Source: Streptomyces solicavernae
GTDB lineage: Bacteria; Actinomycetota; Actinomycetes; Streptomycetales; Streptomycetaceae
NCBI RefSeq assembly: GCF_029968095.1
Contig: NZ_JASCIR010000007.1
Span: 186,001 to 250,000, forward strand
Length of the DNA stretch: 64,000 bases
Direction: 5' to 3'
In this document: piece by piece, positions 53,644 to 62,832 of the stretch
Numbering within the stretch: the first letter of the stretch is position 1
How the letters are laid out: each line of letters opens with the position of its first letter
Program-made: the position numbers and the translations under genes
Notes under the pieces: generated by a model
What the model saw: only the letters and a program-made list of their open reading frames with translations
Databases searched by the model: none
Told to the model about the DNA's origin: nothing

Positions 53644-55410
53644 TTACAGGTACTGACCGGTGTTTGCCACGGTGTCGATGGAGCGTCCGGTGTCGGCGCC
53701 CTGCTTTCCGGTGACGAGGGTGCGGATGTAGACGATCCGTTCGCCCTTCTTGCCGGAGATGCGGGCCCAGTCGTCGGGGTTGGTGGTGTTGGGAAGGTCC
53801 TCGTTCTCCTTGAACTCGTCGACGCATGCCTGGAGCAGGTGTGCGACGCGGAGGCCCTTCTGGTTCTGTTCGAGGAAGGCCTTGATGGCCATTTTCTTGG
53901 CGCGGCCGACGATGTTTTCGATCATGGCGCCGGAGTTGAAGTCCTTGAAGTAGAGGACTTCCTTGTCGCCGTTGGCATATGTGACTTCGAGGAAGCGGTT
54001 TTCCTCGGATTCGGCGTACATCTGCTCGACGACGGACTGGATCATGGCGGCTGCGGTGGCGTCGCGGTCGCCGGTGTGTTCGGCGAGGTCGTCGGCGTGC
54101 AGGGGCAGCGTGGACTTCATGTACTTGGCGAAGATGTCCTTGGCTGCCTCGGCGTCCGGGCGCTCGATCTTGATCTTCACGTCGAGGCGGCCGGGGCGGA
54201 GGATGGCGGGGTCGATCATGTCCTCGCGGTTGGAGGCGCCGATGACCACGACGTTCTGCAGGCCTTCGACTCCGTCGATCTCGGCGAGCAGCTGGGGGAC
54301 GATGGTGTTTTCCACGTCGGAGCTGACGCCGGATCCGCGGGTGCGGAAGAGGGATTCCATCTCGTCGAAGAAGACGATGACGGGGGTTCCTTCGCTGGCC
54401 TTTTCGCGGGCACGTTGGAAGACGAGGCGGATCTGTCGCTCGGTCTCGCCGACGTACTTGTTGAGGAGTTCGGGTCCCTTGATGTTGAGGAAGAAGCTCT
54501 TGCCGGCGGCCAGTCCGGTGACTTCTGCGACCTTCTTGGCAAGGGAGTTGGCGACCGCTTTGGCGATGAGGGTCTTGCCGCAGCCGGGGGGGCCGTAGAG
54601 CAATACGCCCTTGGGCGGGCGGAGTTCGTGCTCCTTGAACAGGTCGGGGTAGAGGTAGGGGAGTTCGACTGCGTCCCGGATCAGTTCGATCTGGTTTCCC
54701 AGGCCGCCGATCTGTTCGTAGCCGATGTCCGGGACCTCTTCGAGCACCAGTTCTTCGACCTCGCTCTTGGGTACGACTTCGTAGACGTAGCCGGAGCGGG
54801 GTTCGAGCAGGAGGGCGTCGCCGGGGCGGATGGTGATGTCGAGGAGTGGTTCGGCGAGCCGGACTACGCGTTCTTCGTCGGTGTGTCCGACGACGAGGGC
54901 GCGTTCGCCGTCCTCAAGGATTTCCTTGAGGGTGACGATGTCGCCGGCGCGCTCGAATTCCATGGCTTCGACCACGTTGAGTGCTTCGTTGAGCATCAGC
55001 TCCTGGCCGCGTCGGAGCTCGTCGAGTTCGACGCTGGGGCTGACGTTGACGCGGAGCTTTCGGCCGCCGGTGAAGATGTCGCAGGTGCCGTCCTCGTTGG
55101 CCTGCAGGAAGACACCGAAGCCGGCCGGGGGCTGTGCGAGGCGGTCGACTTCTTCCTTGAGGGCCACGATCTGGTCTCGGGCCTCACGGAGCGTGTTTGC
55201 GAGCCGTTCGTTCTGGGCGGAGACTCCGGCCAGGTTCGTCTGCAGCTCGACGATCCGCTCTTCGAGAATTCTCGTGTGCCGCGGAGAGTCGGCGAGCTTG
55301 CGTCGCAGGACGGCGATCTCCTGCTCAAGGTAGGCAATCTGACCGGCGGGGTCGTCGGACCCTCGACCCGGGCGGATGCCGCGGTTCATGTCGTCGTCGT
55401 GGGCTGCCAC
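53644..55410 (-). CDS. arc: Proteasomal AAA+ ATPase Arc (Mpa)
   Basis: 588 aa from GTG 55410 ([20 protein letters not shown]). N-terminal coiled coil ~20-90 ([32 protein letters not shown]) captures Pup. OB domains ~95-220, then the AAA+ core with Walker A GPPGCGKT (273-280), Walker [11 protein letters not shown] (344-), and sensor/Arg-finger region [13 protein letters not shown]. The C-terminal tail ends QYL, the Tyr-containing gate-opening motif. Translocates pupylated substrates into PrcAB. A longer ORF start six codons upstream is not used because GTG 55410 matches the known Streptomyces N-terminus. Confidence 0.97.
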   Translation of the reverse strand: MAAHDDDMNRGIRPGRGSDDPAGQIAYLEQEIAVLRRKLADSPRHTRILEERIVELQTNLAGVSAQNERLANTLREARDQIVALKEEVDRLAQPPAGFGVFLQANEDGTCDIFTGGRKLRVNVSPSVELDELRRGQELMLNEALNVVEAMEFERAGDIVTLKEILEDGERALVVGHTDEERVVRLAEPLLDITIRPGDALLLEPRSGYVYEVVPKSEVEELVLEEVPDIGYEQIGGLGNQIELIRDAVELPYLYPDLFKEHELRPPKGVLLYGPPGCGKTLIAKAVANSLAKKVAEVTGLAAGKSFFLNIKGPELLNKYVGETERQIRLVFQRAREKASEGTPVIVFFDEMESLFRTRGSGVSSDVENTIVPQLLAEIDGVEGLQNVVVIGASNREDMIDPAILRPGRLDVKIKIERPDAEAAKDIFAKYMKSTLPLHADDLAEHTGDRDATAAAMIQSVVEQMYAESEENRFLEVTYANGDKEVLYFKDFNSGAMIENIVGRAKKMAIKAFLEQNQKGLRVAHLLQACVDEFKENEDLPNTTNPDDWARISGKKGERIVYIRTLVTGKQGADTGRSIDTVANTGQYL

Positions 55411-55449
55411 GGTCCTCACCTCCTCCAAGGGGAGCTGGACGCTTCCTGA

Positions 55450-55469
55450 CCCTACCTGGGCCGGTAGGG
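55450..55469. promoter_or_regulatory. Inverted repeat CCCTACC-N6-GGTAGGG upstream of arc
   Basis: Seven-bp arms 40-59 nt upstream of the arc start, overlapping a candidate minus-strand -10 (TAGGGT, with TTTCAA 16 nt before it). Candidate operator or promoter element of the arc gene. Confidence 0.4.
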
Positions 55470-55640
55470 ATTGAAACCCCTAGATCACAAAGAGGTCTGG
55501 GGTGTGTCCGATCTTCACCCTTGCGTACTCCCTCACGCCAGGTGAATACCCAGGGAACAACATCAAAAAGCGGGCGGTTGTAGGGTCGGGAGGTCCAACA
55601 CCCGTCCGTACGGGGCCGACTTGTGAGTGAAGCGGGAGAG

Positions 55641-55952
55641 ATGAGCGTGCAGCAGGAGGCCCGGGGAGCGGCGGTCGAGGAGGAGCTGGAGGTCTGGATC
55701 GATCAGGACCTGTGCACCGGTGACGGCATCTGTGCGCAGTATGCGCCGGAGGTCTTCGAGCTGGACATCGACGGTCTGGCGTATGTGAAGAGCGCCGGTG
55801 ACGAGTTGCTGCAGGAGCCGGGGGCCACGACGCGGGTGCCGTTGCCGTTGTTGCGGGATGTCGCGGACTCGGCGAAGGAGTGTCCGGGCGACTGTATTCA
55901 TGTGCGGCGCGTGACGGACCGTGTCGAGGTGTACGGACCGGACGCGGAGTAG
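55641..55952 (+). CDS. Ferredoxin
   Basis: 103 aa from ATG 55641 (MSVQQEARGAAVEEELEVWIDQDLC); GTG 55647 or GTG 55623 are alternatives, and the GGGAGAG site 2 nt from this ATG would fit GTG 55647 best. Cluster motif DLCTGDGICAQYAPEVFELD with a Cys-x2-Asp-x2-Cys pattern, plus CPGDCIHV near the end. Asp replaces the usual second Cys, indicating a 3Fe-4S or Asp-ligated 4Fe-4S cluster. Low-potential electron donor, perhaps to a cytochrome P450. Divergent from arc. Confidence 0.9.
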   Translation: MSVQQEARGAAVEEELEVWIDQDLCTGDGICAQYAPEVFELDIDGLAYVKSAGDELLQEPGATTRVPLPLLRDVADSAKECPGDCIHVRRVTDRVEVYGPDAE

Positions 55953-55968
55953 CGGTCCGTACACCTCG
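55925..55968. terminator. 16-bp perfect hairpin at the ferredoxin stop
   Basis: CGAGGTGTACGGACCG, a 12-nt loop containing the stop codon, and its exact complement. It overlaps the last codons (VEVYGPDAE). Faces the convergent hypothetical gene, so it likely acts for both strands. Confidence 0.85.
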
Positions 55969-56013
55969 GGTGGCGACAGGGTCGCCGGGTGGCCGCTGTG
56001 GGGCGTTGCGGGG

Positions 56014-56586
56014 TCAGACGCTTTTGGCTGCTGGCCCGTCGGGTTGTTCGCTGCGTACGAACGTTCCGTTCTGCCATTGCCACTTGGCCTTGTCCTGGGT
56101 GTCCGGGCAGCAGCTGGGGACGTCGGGGGTGGAGTAGCCGAGGAGGGTGGCGGTGACGGCTGCGTCACGGATGGCGAAGTCGGTGACGCTGAGGCGGTCC
56201 TTGGGGTCGACGAGGGTGGCGACGACGCGGGGTTTGCCTTCGGTGGGGTTGGCGATGACGTAGACGCCGCTGGGTGGGGTGCCGGTGCCGGAGGCGCAGC
56301 GGACTACGGCGACGGTTTCGGGGTTCTGGTCTCCGTCGAGGTCGCCGGTGGCTTGTTTCTGTACTTGGGGTGCGGTGACGCCGCACTGCAGGGGGTATTC
56401 GACGTTCTTGGGGTCGGGGGCGGCGGTTCTGGTGGCGGCCGGGGGGCCGGCTTGGGCCGCGGTGGCGTGGTCGGGCTGGAGGAACGAGGAGCCCGCGACG
56501 ACTGCGGCCAGTGCCGTGGCGGTGGCGAGCCAGTGCACGGGGTGGGGGGTTGTGTGTGCCAGTTCCGGGACGGCGGGGTGCTGCAC
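56014..56586 (-). CDS. Membrane-anchored or secreted hypothetical protein
   Basis: 190 aa from GTG 56586, with AGGAG 9 nt upstream. A hydrophobic segment near the start (HWLATATALAAVVAGSSFLQ) acts as signal or anchor. The mature part has four Cys (PLQCGV, VVRCASG, VPSCCPD) and a repeated Asp/Gly calcium-like segment (GDLDGDQNPETVAVV). No enzyme motif or family recognised. Convergent with ferredoxin and upstream of a terminator. Confidence 0.75.
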   Translation of the reverse strand: MQHPAVPELAHTTPHPVHWLATATALAAVVAGSSFLQPDHATAAQAGPPAATRTAAPDPKNVEYPLQCGVTAPQVQKQATGDLDGDQNPETVAVVRCASGTGTPPSGVYVIANPTEGKPRVVATLVDPKDRLSVTDFAIRDAAVTATLLGYSTPDVPSCCPDTQDKAKWQWQNGTFVRSEQPDGPAAKSV

Positions 56587-56706
56587 TAGGAGTGTCTCCT
56601 GTGGGCTGTGCCGGTGGGAGGGGTGCCCAGCATGGTGCCATACGTCACAGTGGGGTGGAACGGCGGGGTCCGATGTCTTGCTGTCGGGTATAAGCGGTCA
56701 ACGGCG

Positions 56707-56758
56707 AAGCGCCGCCGTCGAGTTCCGTAACCGGTACGGGAACTCGGCGGCGGCGCTT
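56707..56758 (-). terminator. Terminator of trmI
   Basis: Long stem starting AAGCGCCGCCG, with a GAGTTCC/GGAACTC inner part and closing CGGCGGCGCTT; 54 nt after the trmI stop. Confidence 0.75.
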
Positions 56759-56811
56759 GCCAGTTGAGTGGTGAAGGTGCGTGGTGCAGGTGCAGTGGCG
56801 GGTCGGCGGCG

Positions 56812-57720
56812 TCAGCGGCCGGTGGCGGTTCCGCGGTCGGCGTTTGGTCCGGAGTAGTCCTCGCCGTACGCGCCCTTGGCGGGGCGGCGGCGGCGCATGG
56901 GGGGCTCGACTCCGTCGGCGAGGCGGCGGGCGGTGAGCAGGAAGCCGGTGTGGCCGATCATGCGGTGGTCGGGGCGGACGGCGAGGCCTTCGACGTGCCA
57001 GTTGCGGATCATCGACTCCCACGGCTGGGGCTCGGCGAAGCAGCCGATCTCGCGGATCGACTCGACGGTACGGGCCAGCTGGGTGGTGGTGGCGACGTAG
57101 CAGCAGAGGATGCCGCCGGGGACGAGGGCCTTGGAGACGGCGTCGAGGCATTCCCAGGGGGCGAGCATGTCGAGGATGACGCGGTCGACGTCGCTGTCGC
57201 TGAGGTTGTCCTGAAGGTCGCCGACGGTGAGCTGCCAGGCGGGGTGGGGGCCGCCGAAGTAGCGCTCGACGTTCTGCTGGGCGATCTCGGCGAAGTCCTC
57301 GCGGCGCTCGTAGGAGTGCAGCATGCCCTGGTCGCCGATGGCGCGCAGCAGGAAGCTGCTGAGCGAGCCGGAGCCGACGCCGGCTTCGACGACGCGGGCG
57401 CCGGGGAAGATGTCGGCGAAGGCGAGGATCTGCCCCGCGTCCTTGGGGTAGACCACGGCGGCGCCGCGGGGCATGGACAGGACGTAGTCGGGGAGCAGGG
57501 GGCGCAGCGCGAGGTAGGCGACGTTGCCGGTGGTGCGGACAACGCTGCCCTCGGGTGCGCCGATCAGCTCGTCGTGGGGGAAGGAACCCTTGTGGGTGTG
57601 GAAGTTCTTTCCCTCTTCGAGCGTGAACGTGTAGTGGCGGCCCTTGGGGTCGGTCAGCTGTACCTGGTCCCCGACCTTGAAGGGCCCGCGTCGGCGGGCG
57701 GCACCGGTCGGTTCGGACAT
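56812..57720 (-). CDS. trmI: tRNA (adenine-N1)-methyltransferase TrmI
   Basis: 302 aa from ATG 57720 (MSEPTGAARRRGPFKVGDQVQLTDPKGR). SAM-binding motif VVEAGVGSGSLSSFLLRAIGDQG, post-I HSYERREDFAE, and DRVILDMLAPWECLDAVSKAL. Methylates A58 of tRNA in the T-loop, often as a tetramer. M. tuberculosis TrmI is encoded near the proteasome cluster as here. C-terminal tail RRRRPAKGAYGEDYSGP is Streptomyces-specific. Confidence 0.94.
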   Translation of the reverse strand: MSEPTGAARRRGPFKVGDQVQLTDPKGRHYTFTLEEGKNFHTHKGSFPHDELIGAPEGSVVRTTGNVAYLALRPLLPDYVLSMPRGAAVVYPKDAGQILAFADIFPGARVVEAGVGSGSLSSFLLRAIGDQGMLHSYERREDFAEIAQQNVERYFGGPHPAWQLTVGDLQDNLSDSDVDRVILDMLAPWECLDAVSKALVPGGILCCYVATTTQLARTVESIREIGCFAEPQPWESMIRNWHVEGLAVRPDHRMIGHTGFLLTARRLADGVEPPMRRRRPAKGAYGEDYSGPNADRGTATGR

Positions 57721-57782
57721 GCGACCAGCGTACCGGGCCGGTCGTGGGCGGCCGACCACGAGGGGCGGGTGGCCGGGCTGGT

Positions 57783-59309
57783 TCAGCTGGGGCGGGCCAT
57801 GGCTTTGACGAAGGCGCGCTCGACGTCGGCGGTGGAGAGGACGCCGTAGATCTCGCCGGTGGGTTCGACGACGAGGTATTCGGTGGCGGGGGTGGCGCGC
57901 AGCGTGTCGATGAGGTCTTCGCCGGCGAGTTCGGCGGAGACGCGCATGCCGGCGGTGAGGTCCTGGGCGAGCGAGCTGACGGCGACCCAGGGGCGGCGGT
58001 GTTCGGGGACGCCGACGATGGCGGCTTCGCGGACGACGGCGGTGGCGTCGCCTTCGCTGTCGACGACGACGAGGGCGCGGGCGCCGGCGGCGTTGGCGCG
58101 GCGGAGGGCTTCGGAGAGGGGGGTGTCGGAGGTGACGGGGACGGCGCGGCGGGTGAGGGTGCGGGCCTGGAGCTGCGGGAGGTGTTCGCGCAGGCGGGCC
58201 ATGCGGAGGCTGTTTCCGGCGCCGGTCCAGATGATCGCGGCGAGGATGGCGGCGAGCAGGGCGTCGGTGACGGTTTCCATGCCGACGGGGCGGGGTGCGG
58301 TGCCGCCGAGGACGCCGGACTGGGTGAGGAGGGGGAGTCCGATGAGTACGGAGAGGGCGAGGGCGCGGCCGACCCAGGCGGCGGCGACGGTGCCGGTCAT
58401 GGGCTTGCCGGTGAGCTTCCAGACGACGGCGCGGAGCATGCGGCCGCCGTCGAGGGGCAGTCCGGGCAGGAGGTTGAAGATCGCCACGATGAGGTTGGAG
58501 ATCATCAGGCCGGCCATGAGGACGCCGGGGACGGTGCCGGGTTCGACGGCGTACATGCCGGCGTAGAAGACGGCGGTGAGGACGAGGGAGAGGAGGGGGC
58601 CGACGAAGGCGAGCATGAACTCGCGGCCGGGGGTCTCGGACTCCTTCTCGATCTCGGATACGCCGCCGAAGAACTGGAGTTGGATGCGGCGGACGGGGAG
58701 TTTGTAGCGGAGCGCGACGACGGTGTGGGCGATCTCGTGGACGAGTACGGAGGCGTAGAAGGCGACCGCGAAGAAGAGCGAGACGAGGTAGCGCAGGGCG
58801 CCGAGCTCGGGCAGGATCCGGTCGAGTTGGGCGCCGAAGACCCAGGTGATGAGGGCGGCGACGAGGAACCAGCTGGGTGCGACGTGGATCGGCACGCCGA
58901 GGATCCGGCCCATGACGATGCCGCCTCGGGGGCGGTCGGGTTTGGGGGCGGGGAGTTTCGGCTTCTGGGCGGGCTCGGGCTTCGGGTCCGGCTCGGGCTG
59001 TGGGTCCGGTTCGCGCTTCGGGTCCGGCTCGGGCTGTGGGTCCGGCTCCGGGGCGGGCTCGGGCCCTGGTTCTACGGAGGACTCCGCGTCGCCCTTGTCC
59101 GTGGCTGTGTCCGAAGCTGTGTCTGTAGCTGTATCCGTAGCTGTGTCCGTACCCGTACTCGCATCCCTGGCCGTGGCCGTGGGCGTGTCCTGCTCCGTAT
59201 CGGTCGCGGGCGCAGCAAGATCCGCCGACTGCTCGGCGTGCTCGGTGCTCTCGTCGGTACCGGAGGCCGCTCCCCCGGTGCGGGAGCGCGGCTGGCCGCT
59301 CTCGTCCAC
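57783..59309 (-). CDS. M50 site-2 protease family protein with CBS domains
   Basis: 508 aa from GTG 59309. A disordered N-terminal ~125 aa with ATDT repeats (TDTATDTATDTASDTATD) and PEPDPQPEPDPK repeats. Membrane core ~130-330 with zinc motif VLVHEIAHTVVAL (His191, Glu192, His195) and second motif NLLPGLPLDGGRM. C-terminal CBS pair (~375-500, VPVTSDTPLSEALRR, GVLSTADVERAFV) suggests nucleotide control. Intramembrane protease of the RasP/Rip/Rv-type class; substrate unknown. Tandem-repeat DNA in the N-terminal region may vary in copy number. Confidence 0.92.
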   Translation of the reverse strand: MDESGQPRSRTGGAASGTDESTEHAEQSADLAAPATDTEQDTPTATARDASTGTDTATDTATDTASDTATDKGDAESSVEPGPEPAPEPDPQPEPDPKREPDPQPEPDPKPEPAQKPKLPAPKPDRPRGGIVMGRILGVPIHVAPSWFLVAALITWVFGAQLDRILPELGALRYLVSLFFAVAFYASVLVHEIAHTVVALRYKLPVRRIQLQFFGGVSEIEKESETPGREFMLAFVGPLLSLVLTAVFYAGMYAVEPGTVPGVLMAGLMISNLIVAIFNLLPGLPLDGGRMLRAVVWKLTGKPMTGTVAAAWVGRALALSVLIGLPLLTQSGVLGGTAPRPVGMETVTDALLAAILAAIIWTGAGNSLRMARLREHLPQLQARTLTRRAVPVTSDTPLSEALRRANAAGARALVVVDSEGDATAVVREAAIVGVPEHRRPWVAVSSLAQDLTAGMRVSAELAGEDLIDTLRATPATEYLVVEPTGEIYGVLSTADVERAFVKAMARPS

Positions 59310-59449
59310 TGTGACCCTGTCTCCTCGTTCGAAGCGTCTTGCGCCGCCGTGTGACGCGCCCGCCCGTCATCTCTGATCATGCAGCGCGAGAGGGTTCGAC
59401 GTCGATGGTATGCGGCCCGCTGTCAGTGGCGGGCCGTAGGGTCTTCTCC

Positions 59450-60343
59450 ATGGACAACAGCACCGACACTGCCGTGGCCGCGGTCGCCCCTGCGTCGCTC
59501 TCGCCGTCGCGGGCCGGCGACTTCATGCAGTGCCCGCTGCTCTATCGCTTCCGCGTGATCGACAAGCTGCCGGAGAAGCCGAGCGAGGCGGCGACGCGCG
59601 GCACGCTGGTGCACGCCGTCCTGGAGCGGCTCTTCGACGCCCCGGCGGCGGAGCGGACGGCGCCGCGCGCGAAGTCGCTGGTGCCCGGCCAGTGGGACCG
59701 GCTGCGGGCGGCCAAGCCGGAGTTGGCGGCGTTGTTCGGGGATGCGGATGAGGAGAGTGCCGGGCGGCGGATGGCCGAGTGGCTGGCGCAGGCGGAGGCG
59801 CTGGTCGAGCGGTGGTTCACGCTGGAGGACCCCACGCGCCTGGAGCCGGCCGAGCGGGAGCTGTTCGTGGAGGCAGAGCTGGAGTCTGGCCTGAGACTGC
59901 GCGGCATCATCGACCGCGTGGACGTGGCGCCGACGGGCGAGGTCCGCATCGTCGACTACAAGACGGGCAAGGCGCCCCGGCCGGAGTACGCGGAGGGCGC
60001 CCTGTTCCAGATGAAGTTCTACGCGCTGGTGGTGTGGCGGCTGAAGGGTGTGGTGCCGCGGCGGCTGCAGCTGGTGTATCTGGGCAGCGGTGACGTGCTG
60101 ACGTACGACCCGGTGCCGGCGGATCTGGAGCGGGTGGAGCGGAAGTTGCACGCGCTGTGGGACGCGATCCGGCAGGCGACGGCTTCGGGTGACTGGCGGC
60201 CGCGGCGGACGAAGCTGTGCGGCTGGTGCGACCATCAGGAGGTTTGCCCGGAATTCGGGGGGACTCCTCCGCCGTATCCGCTTCCGGTCGGGGCGCCCGG
60301 GTCCGGCGGGCAGGAGCAGGGCAGAATGGGCGGCCCGGTCTAG
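59450..60343 (+). CDS. RecB-family PD-(D/E)XK exonuclease
   Basis: 297 aa from ATG 59450 (MDNSTDTAVAAVAPASLSPSRAGDFMQCP); a longer frame is possible, but this ATG follows AGGG by 8 nt. Nuclease features: SPSRAGDFMQCPLLYRF, RGTLVHAVLERLF, GIIDRVDVAPTGEVRIVDYKTGKAPR (PD-(D/E)xK: Asp, then Asp-Tyr-Lys), and an Fe-S-type Cys set (CGWCDHQEVCPEF with C in QCPLL), as in AddB/Cas4-like proteins. The neighbouring M. tuberculosis gene (Rv2119) is similar by recall. Single-strand or end-processing nuclease; role unknown. Confidence 0.88.
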   Translation: MDNSTDTAVAAVAPASLSPSRAGDFMQCPLLYRFRVIDKLPEKPSEAATRGTLVHAVLERLFDAPAAERTAPRAKSLVPGQWDRLRAAKPELAALFGDADEESAGRRMAEWLAQAEALVERWFTLEDPTRLEPAERELFVEAELESGLRLRGIIDRVDVAPTGEVRIVDYKTGKAPRPEYAEGALFQMKFYALVVWRLKGVVPRRLQLVYLGSGDVLTYDPVPADLERVERKLHALWDAIRQATASGDWRPRRTKLCGWCDHQEVCPEFGGTPPPYPLPVGAPGSGGQEQGRMGGPV

Positions 60344-60364
60344 GCCTGTCTAAGGAGATTTCTC

Positions 60365-61036
60365 GTGGCGATCCGCGTCCTGCTGGTCGATGACCAGCCG
60401 CTGCTGCGCACCGGTTTCCGGATGATCCTGGAGGCCGAGCAGGATCTCGCGGTCGTCGGTGAGGCGGGTGACGGGCTGCAGGCCCTTGATCAGGTGCGTG
60501 CGCTGCAGCCCGATGTGGTGCTGATGGACATCCGGATGCCGCGGATGGACGGGGTGGAGGCGACCCGGCAGATCACGGGTCCGGAGCGGGACGGTCCGGC
60601 GAAGGTGCTCGTCCTGACGACGTTCGACCTCGATGAGTACGTGGTGGAGGCGCTGAAGGCGGGCGCCAGTGGCTTCCTGTTGAAGGATGCTCCGGCGCAT
60701 GAGCTGGTGCAGGCGATCCGGGTGGTCGCGGCGGGTGAGGCGATGCTGGCGCCGAGTATCACGCGCCGGCTGCTCGACAAGTACGCGGGGCATCTGCCGT
60801 CGGGCGAGGAGCCGGTGCCGGACACGCTGCACACGTTGACCGAGCGTGAGGTCGAGGTGCTGAAGCTGGTGGCGAGGGGCCTGTCGAACGCGGAGATCGC
60901 GGCGGACCTGTTCGTCAGCGAGACCACGGTGAAGACGCATGTGGGGCATGTGCTGACGAAGCTGGGGCTGCGGGACCGGGTGCAGGCGGCGGTGTACGCG
61001 TACGAGAGCGGTCTGGTGCGTCCCGGGGCGCAGTAG
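60365..61036 (+). CDS. LuxR/NarL-family response regulator
   Basis: 223 aa from GTG 60365 behind AAGGAG. Receiver domain with IRVLLVDDQPLLRTGF, phosphoacceptor Asp in DVVLMDIRMPRMDGVEA, and KDAPAHELVQAIRV. The HTH (LTEREVEVLKLVARGLSNAEIAADLFVSETTVKTHVGHVLTKLGLRDRVQAAVYA) is intact. Only 21 nt after the nuclease gene. No sensor kinase is adjacent; the orphan kinase at 5602-6840 is too far to claim as partner. Confidence 0.93.
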   Translation: MAIRVLLVDDQPLLRTGFRMILEAEQDLAVVGEAGDGLQALDQVRALQPDVVLMDIRMPRMDGVEATRQITGPERDGPAKVLVLTTFDLDEYVVEALKAGASGFLLKDAPAHELVQAIRVVAAGEAMLAPSITRRLLDKYAGHLPSGEEPVPDTLHTLTEREVEVLKLVARGLSNAEIAADLFVSETTVKTHVGHVLTKLGLRDRVQAAVYAYESGLVRPGAQ

Positions 61037-61046
61037 CGGAGCGTTG

Positions 61047-61086
61047 AAGGTCCGGGGCCGGCAGGCGATGTCAGGCCCCGGACCTT
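61047..61086. terminator. Bidirectional terminator AAGGTCCGGGGCC / GGCCCCGGACCTT
   Basis: 13-bp perfect stem with a 14-nt loop, between the response regulator and the convergent solute-binding protein. Confidence 0.88.
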
Positions 61087-61099
61087 CGTGTTTCTGGTG

Positions 61100-62686
61100 T
61101 CAGTGCTTTTCGAGTTCCCAGAAGCGGAAGACCGTGGAGGCGTCGAGGCACCATTCGACGCCGGTGACGCGGTCGGAGGTGACGGCGTACTGCTTGCCCT
61201 GCCAGACCGGGAGGATGGGGAGTTCCTCGGCGACGATCTCCTGGAGTTCGCCGAAGTCCTTGGCGGTGGCGGAGCGTTCGCTGACGGCGGCGGTGCCGGG
61301 GAGGATCCGGTCGGTGATCTTGTTGTTGGTGTAGTTGTTCTGCAGCACGTTGTCGTGGCCGAAGAAGGGCTGGGTGAAGTTGTCGGGGTCCGGGTAGTCG
61401 GGGACCCAGCCCTTGACGTAGACGCCGTACTTGCCGTCCTTGATGTCCTTCTCGTACTGCTCGAAGGGCACGGACTCGACCTTGGCGTCGAAGAGGCCGC
61501 TGTCGTTGAGCTGGCCGGCGATGGCCTTGAACTCCTGGACGGTGGCGGGCCCGTAGCGGGACGGGGTGGCCCACAGGGTCAGCTCGACCTTGCCGCGGAT
61601 GCCTTCCTCGCGGAGGGCGGCGGCGGCCTTGTCGCGCTGGGGGCGGGCGCCGTACGTGTCGAAGAACGGGGTGCTGTGGCCGGTGATCCCGGACGGGATG
61701 ATCGAGTAGAGGGGGGTGGCGGTGCCGTCGTAGACCTGCTCGACGAGGGCGTCGCGGTCGAGGAGGTAGGCCAGGGCCTTGCGGACGCCGGGCTTGCCGA
61801 CGACCGGGTGGTCCATGTTGAAGACGAGGTGCTGGACCTCGGCGCTGGAGCCTTCGACGACCTCGACGCCGGACTCGTCGCCCTTCCGCTGGATGTCGGC
61901 TATGTCCTCGGCGGCGAGGCCGCGGTAGGCGACGTCGATGTCGCCGTCGAGGACGGCCTGCTTCAGCTTCTTCTGGTCGTCGTGGAAGAACTTCAGGGTG
62001 ACCGAGGAGTTCTTGCGCTCGGCCGGGCCCCGGTACTTGGTGTTGGCCTTGAACACCGACTGGTTGTCGCCGAAGGACTCCAGGGTGTAGGGGCCGGAGC
62101 CGACGGCCTTGTCGTCGCTGCGGAGCCGGTCGTACGGGTACTCGCGGTGGTCGACGATGGAGCCGGCGCCGGAGGCGATCTTGCTGGGGAAGGTGGCGTC
62201 GGGGACCTTGAGGCGGAAGACGACGGTGCGGGCGTCGGGCGTCTCGATGTGGTCGATGGAGGAGAGCATGGCGGCGGCCGGGCCGTCGGCGGCGTTGATC
62301 TCGCGGGTGCGGTCGAAGGAGAACTTGACGTCCTTCGAGGTCAGCGCGTTGCCGTTGCTGAATTTCAGGCCGGAGCGGAGGGTGCAGCTGAAGACCCGGG
62401 TGTGAGCGTCGGTGAAGCCGCACTCCTCGGCCGCGTCGGGCTCCGGCTGGGTGCCGCCCTTGGGGAAGCTCAGCAGCGACTGGAAGACGTTGTTGAACAG
62501 CAGCCAGGAGCCGGGGTCGTAGCCGGCGGCGGGGTCGGTGGCGAGGACCGCGTCGGACATGCCCACCACCACTTCGCCGGTGGGGCCCTCGGCGCTGCCC
62601 TGGTCGGTGCCGCAGCCGGTGAGCAGGGTGGTGGCGGCGAGTCCTGCCGCGAGGAACGGGGCGTACCGCTGGGTGCGCTTGTTCAC
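61100..62686 (-). CDS. Family-5 extracellular solute-binding lipoprotein 1
   Basis: 528 aa. Lipoprotein signal MNKRTQRYAPFLAAGLAATTLLTGC with lipid Cys25. Family-5 fold: DAVLATDPAAGYDPGSWLLFNNVFQSLL, SGLKFSNGNALTSKDVKFSFDRT, and the C-terminal WVPDYPDPDNFTQPFFGHDNV peptide-binding segment. Captures oligopeptides or similar for an ABC importer, whose permease genes are not in the window. Tandem with a related gene at 62833; they may be alternative receptors for one transporter. Confidence 0.93.
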   Translation of the reverse strand: MNKRTQRYAPFLAAGLAATTLLTGCGTDQGSAEGPTGEVVVGMSDAVLATDPAAGYDPGSWLLFNNVFQSLLSFPKGGTQPEPDAAEECGFTDAHTRVFSCTLRSGLKFSNGNALTSKDVKFSFDRTREINAADGPAAAMLSSIDHIETPDARTVVFRLKVPDATFPSKIASGAGSIVDHREYPYDRLRSDDKAVGSGPYTLESFGDNQSVFKANTKYRGPAERKNSSVTLKFFHDDQKKLKQAVLDGDIDVAYRGLAAEDIADIQRKGDESGVEVVEGSSAEVQHLVFNMDHPVVGKPGVRKALAYLLDRDALVEQVYDGTATPLYSIIPSGITGHSTPFFDTYGARPQRDKAAAALREEGIRGKVELTLWATPSRYGPATVQEFKAIAGQLNDSGLFDAKVESVPFEQYEKDIKDGKYGVYVKGWVPDYPDPDNFTQPFFGHDNVLQNNYTNNKITDRILPGTAAVSERSATAKDFGELQEIVAEELPILPVWQGKQYAVTSDRVTGVEWCLDASTVFRFWELEKH

Positions 62687-62788
62687 GTGGTTCTTCGTTC
62701 CTTTGGTGCGCAGTGGTTCAAGTGGTGCTGTTCACAAGGGTGTTGCCGAGTGGCGCCGGGGGGCGCCGGAGGCGCCGGGCGCCGTGTA

Positions 62789-62828
62789 GGCGTGTGGGCG
62801 TGTGGGCGTGTGGGCGTGTGGGCGTGTG
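62789..62828. repeat. Five 8-bp tandem repeats GGCGTGTG
   Basis: Five head-to-tail units at 62789-62828, four nt from the stop of the second binding protein. Upstream, GGCGCC occurs four times (62752-62783), forming hairpins. Confidence 0.85.
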
Positions 62829-62832
62829 CCGG

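Noticed and set aside
55441..55640. Small gene between arc and ferredoxin
   Set aside because: No frame with a ribosome site; the stretch fits two divergent promoters.
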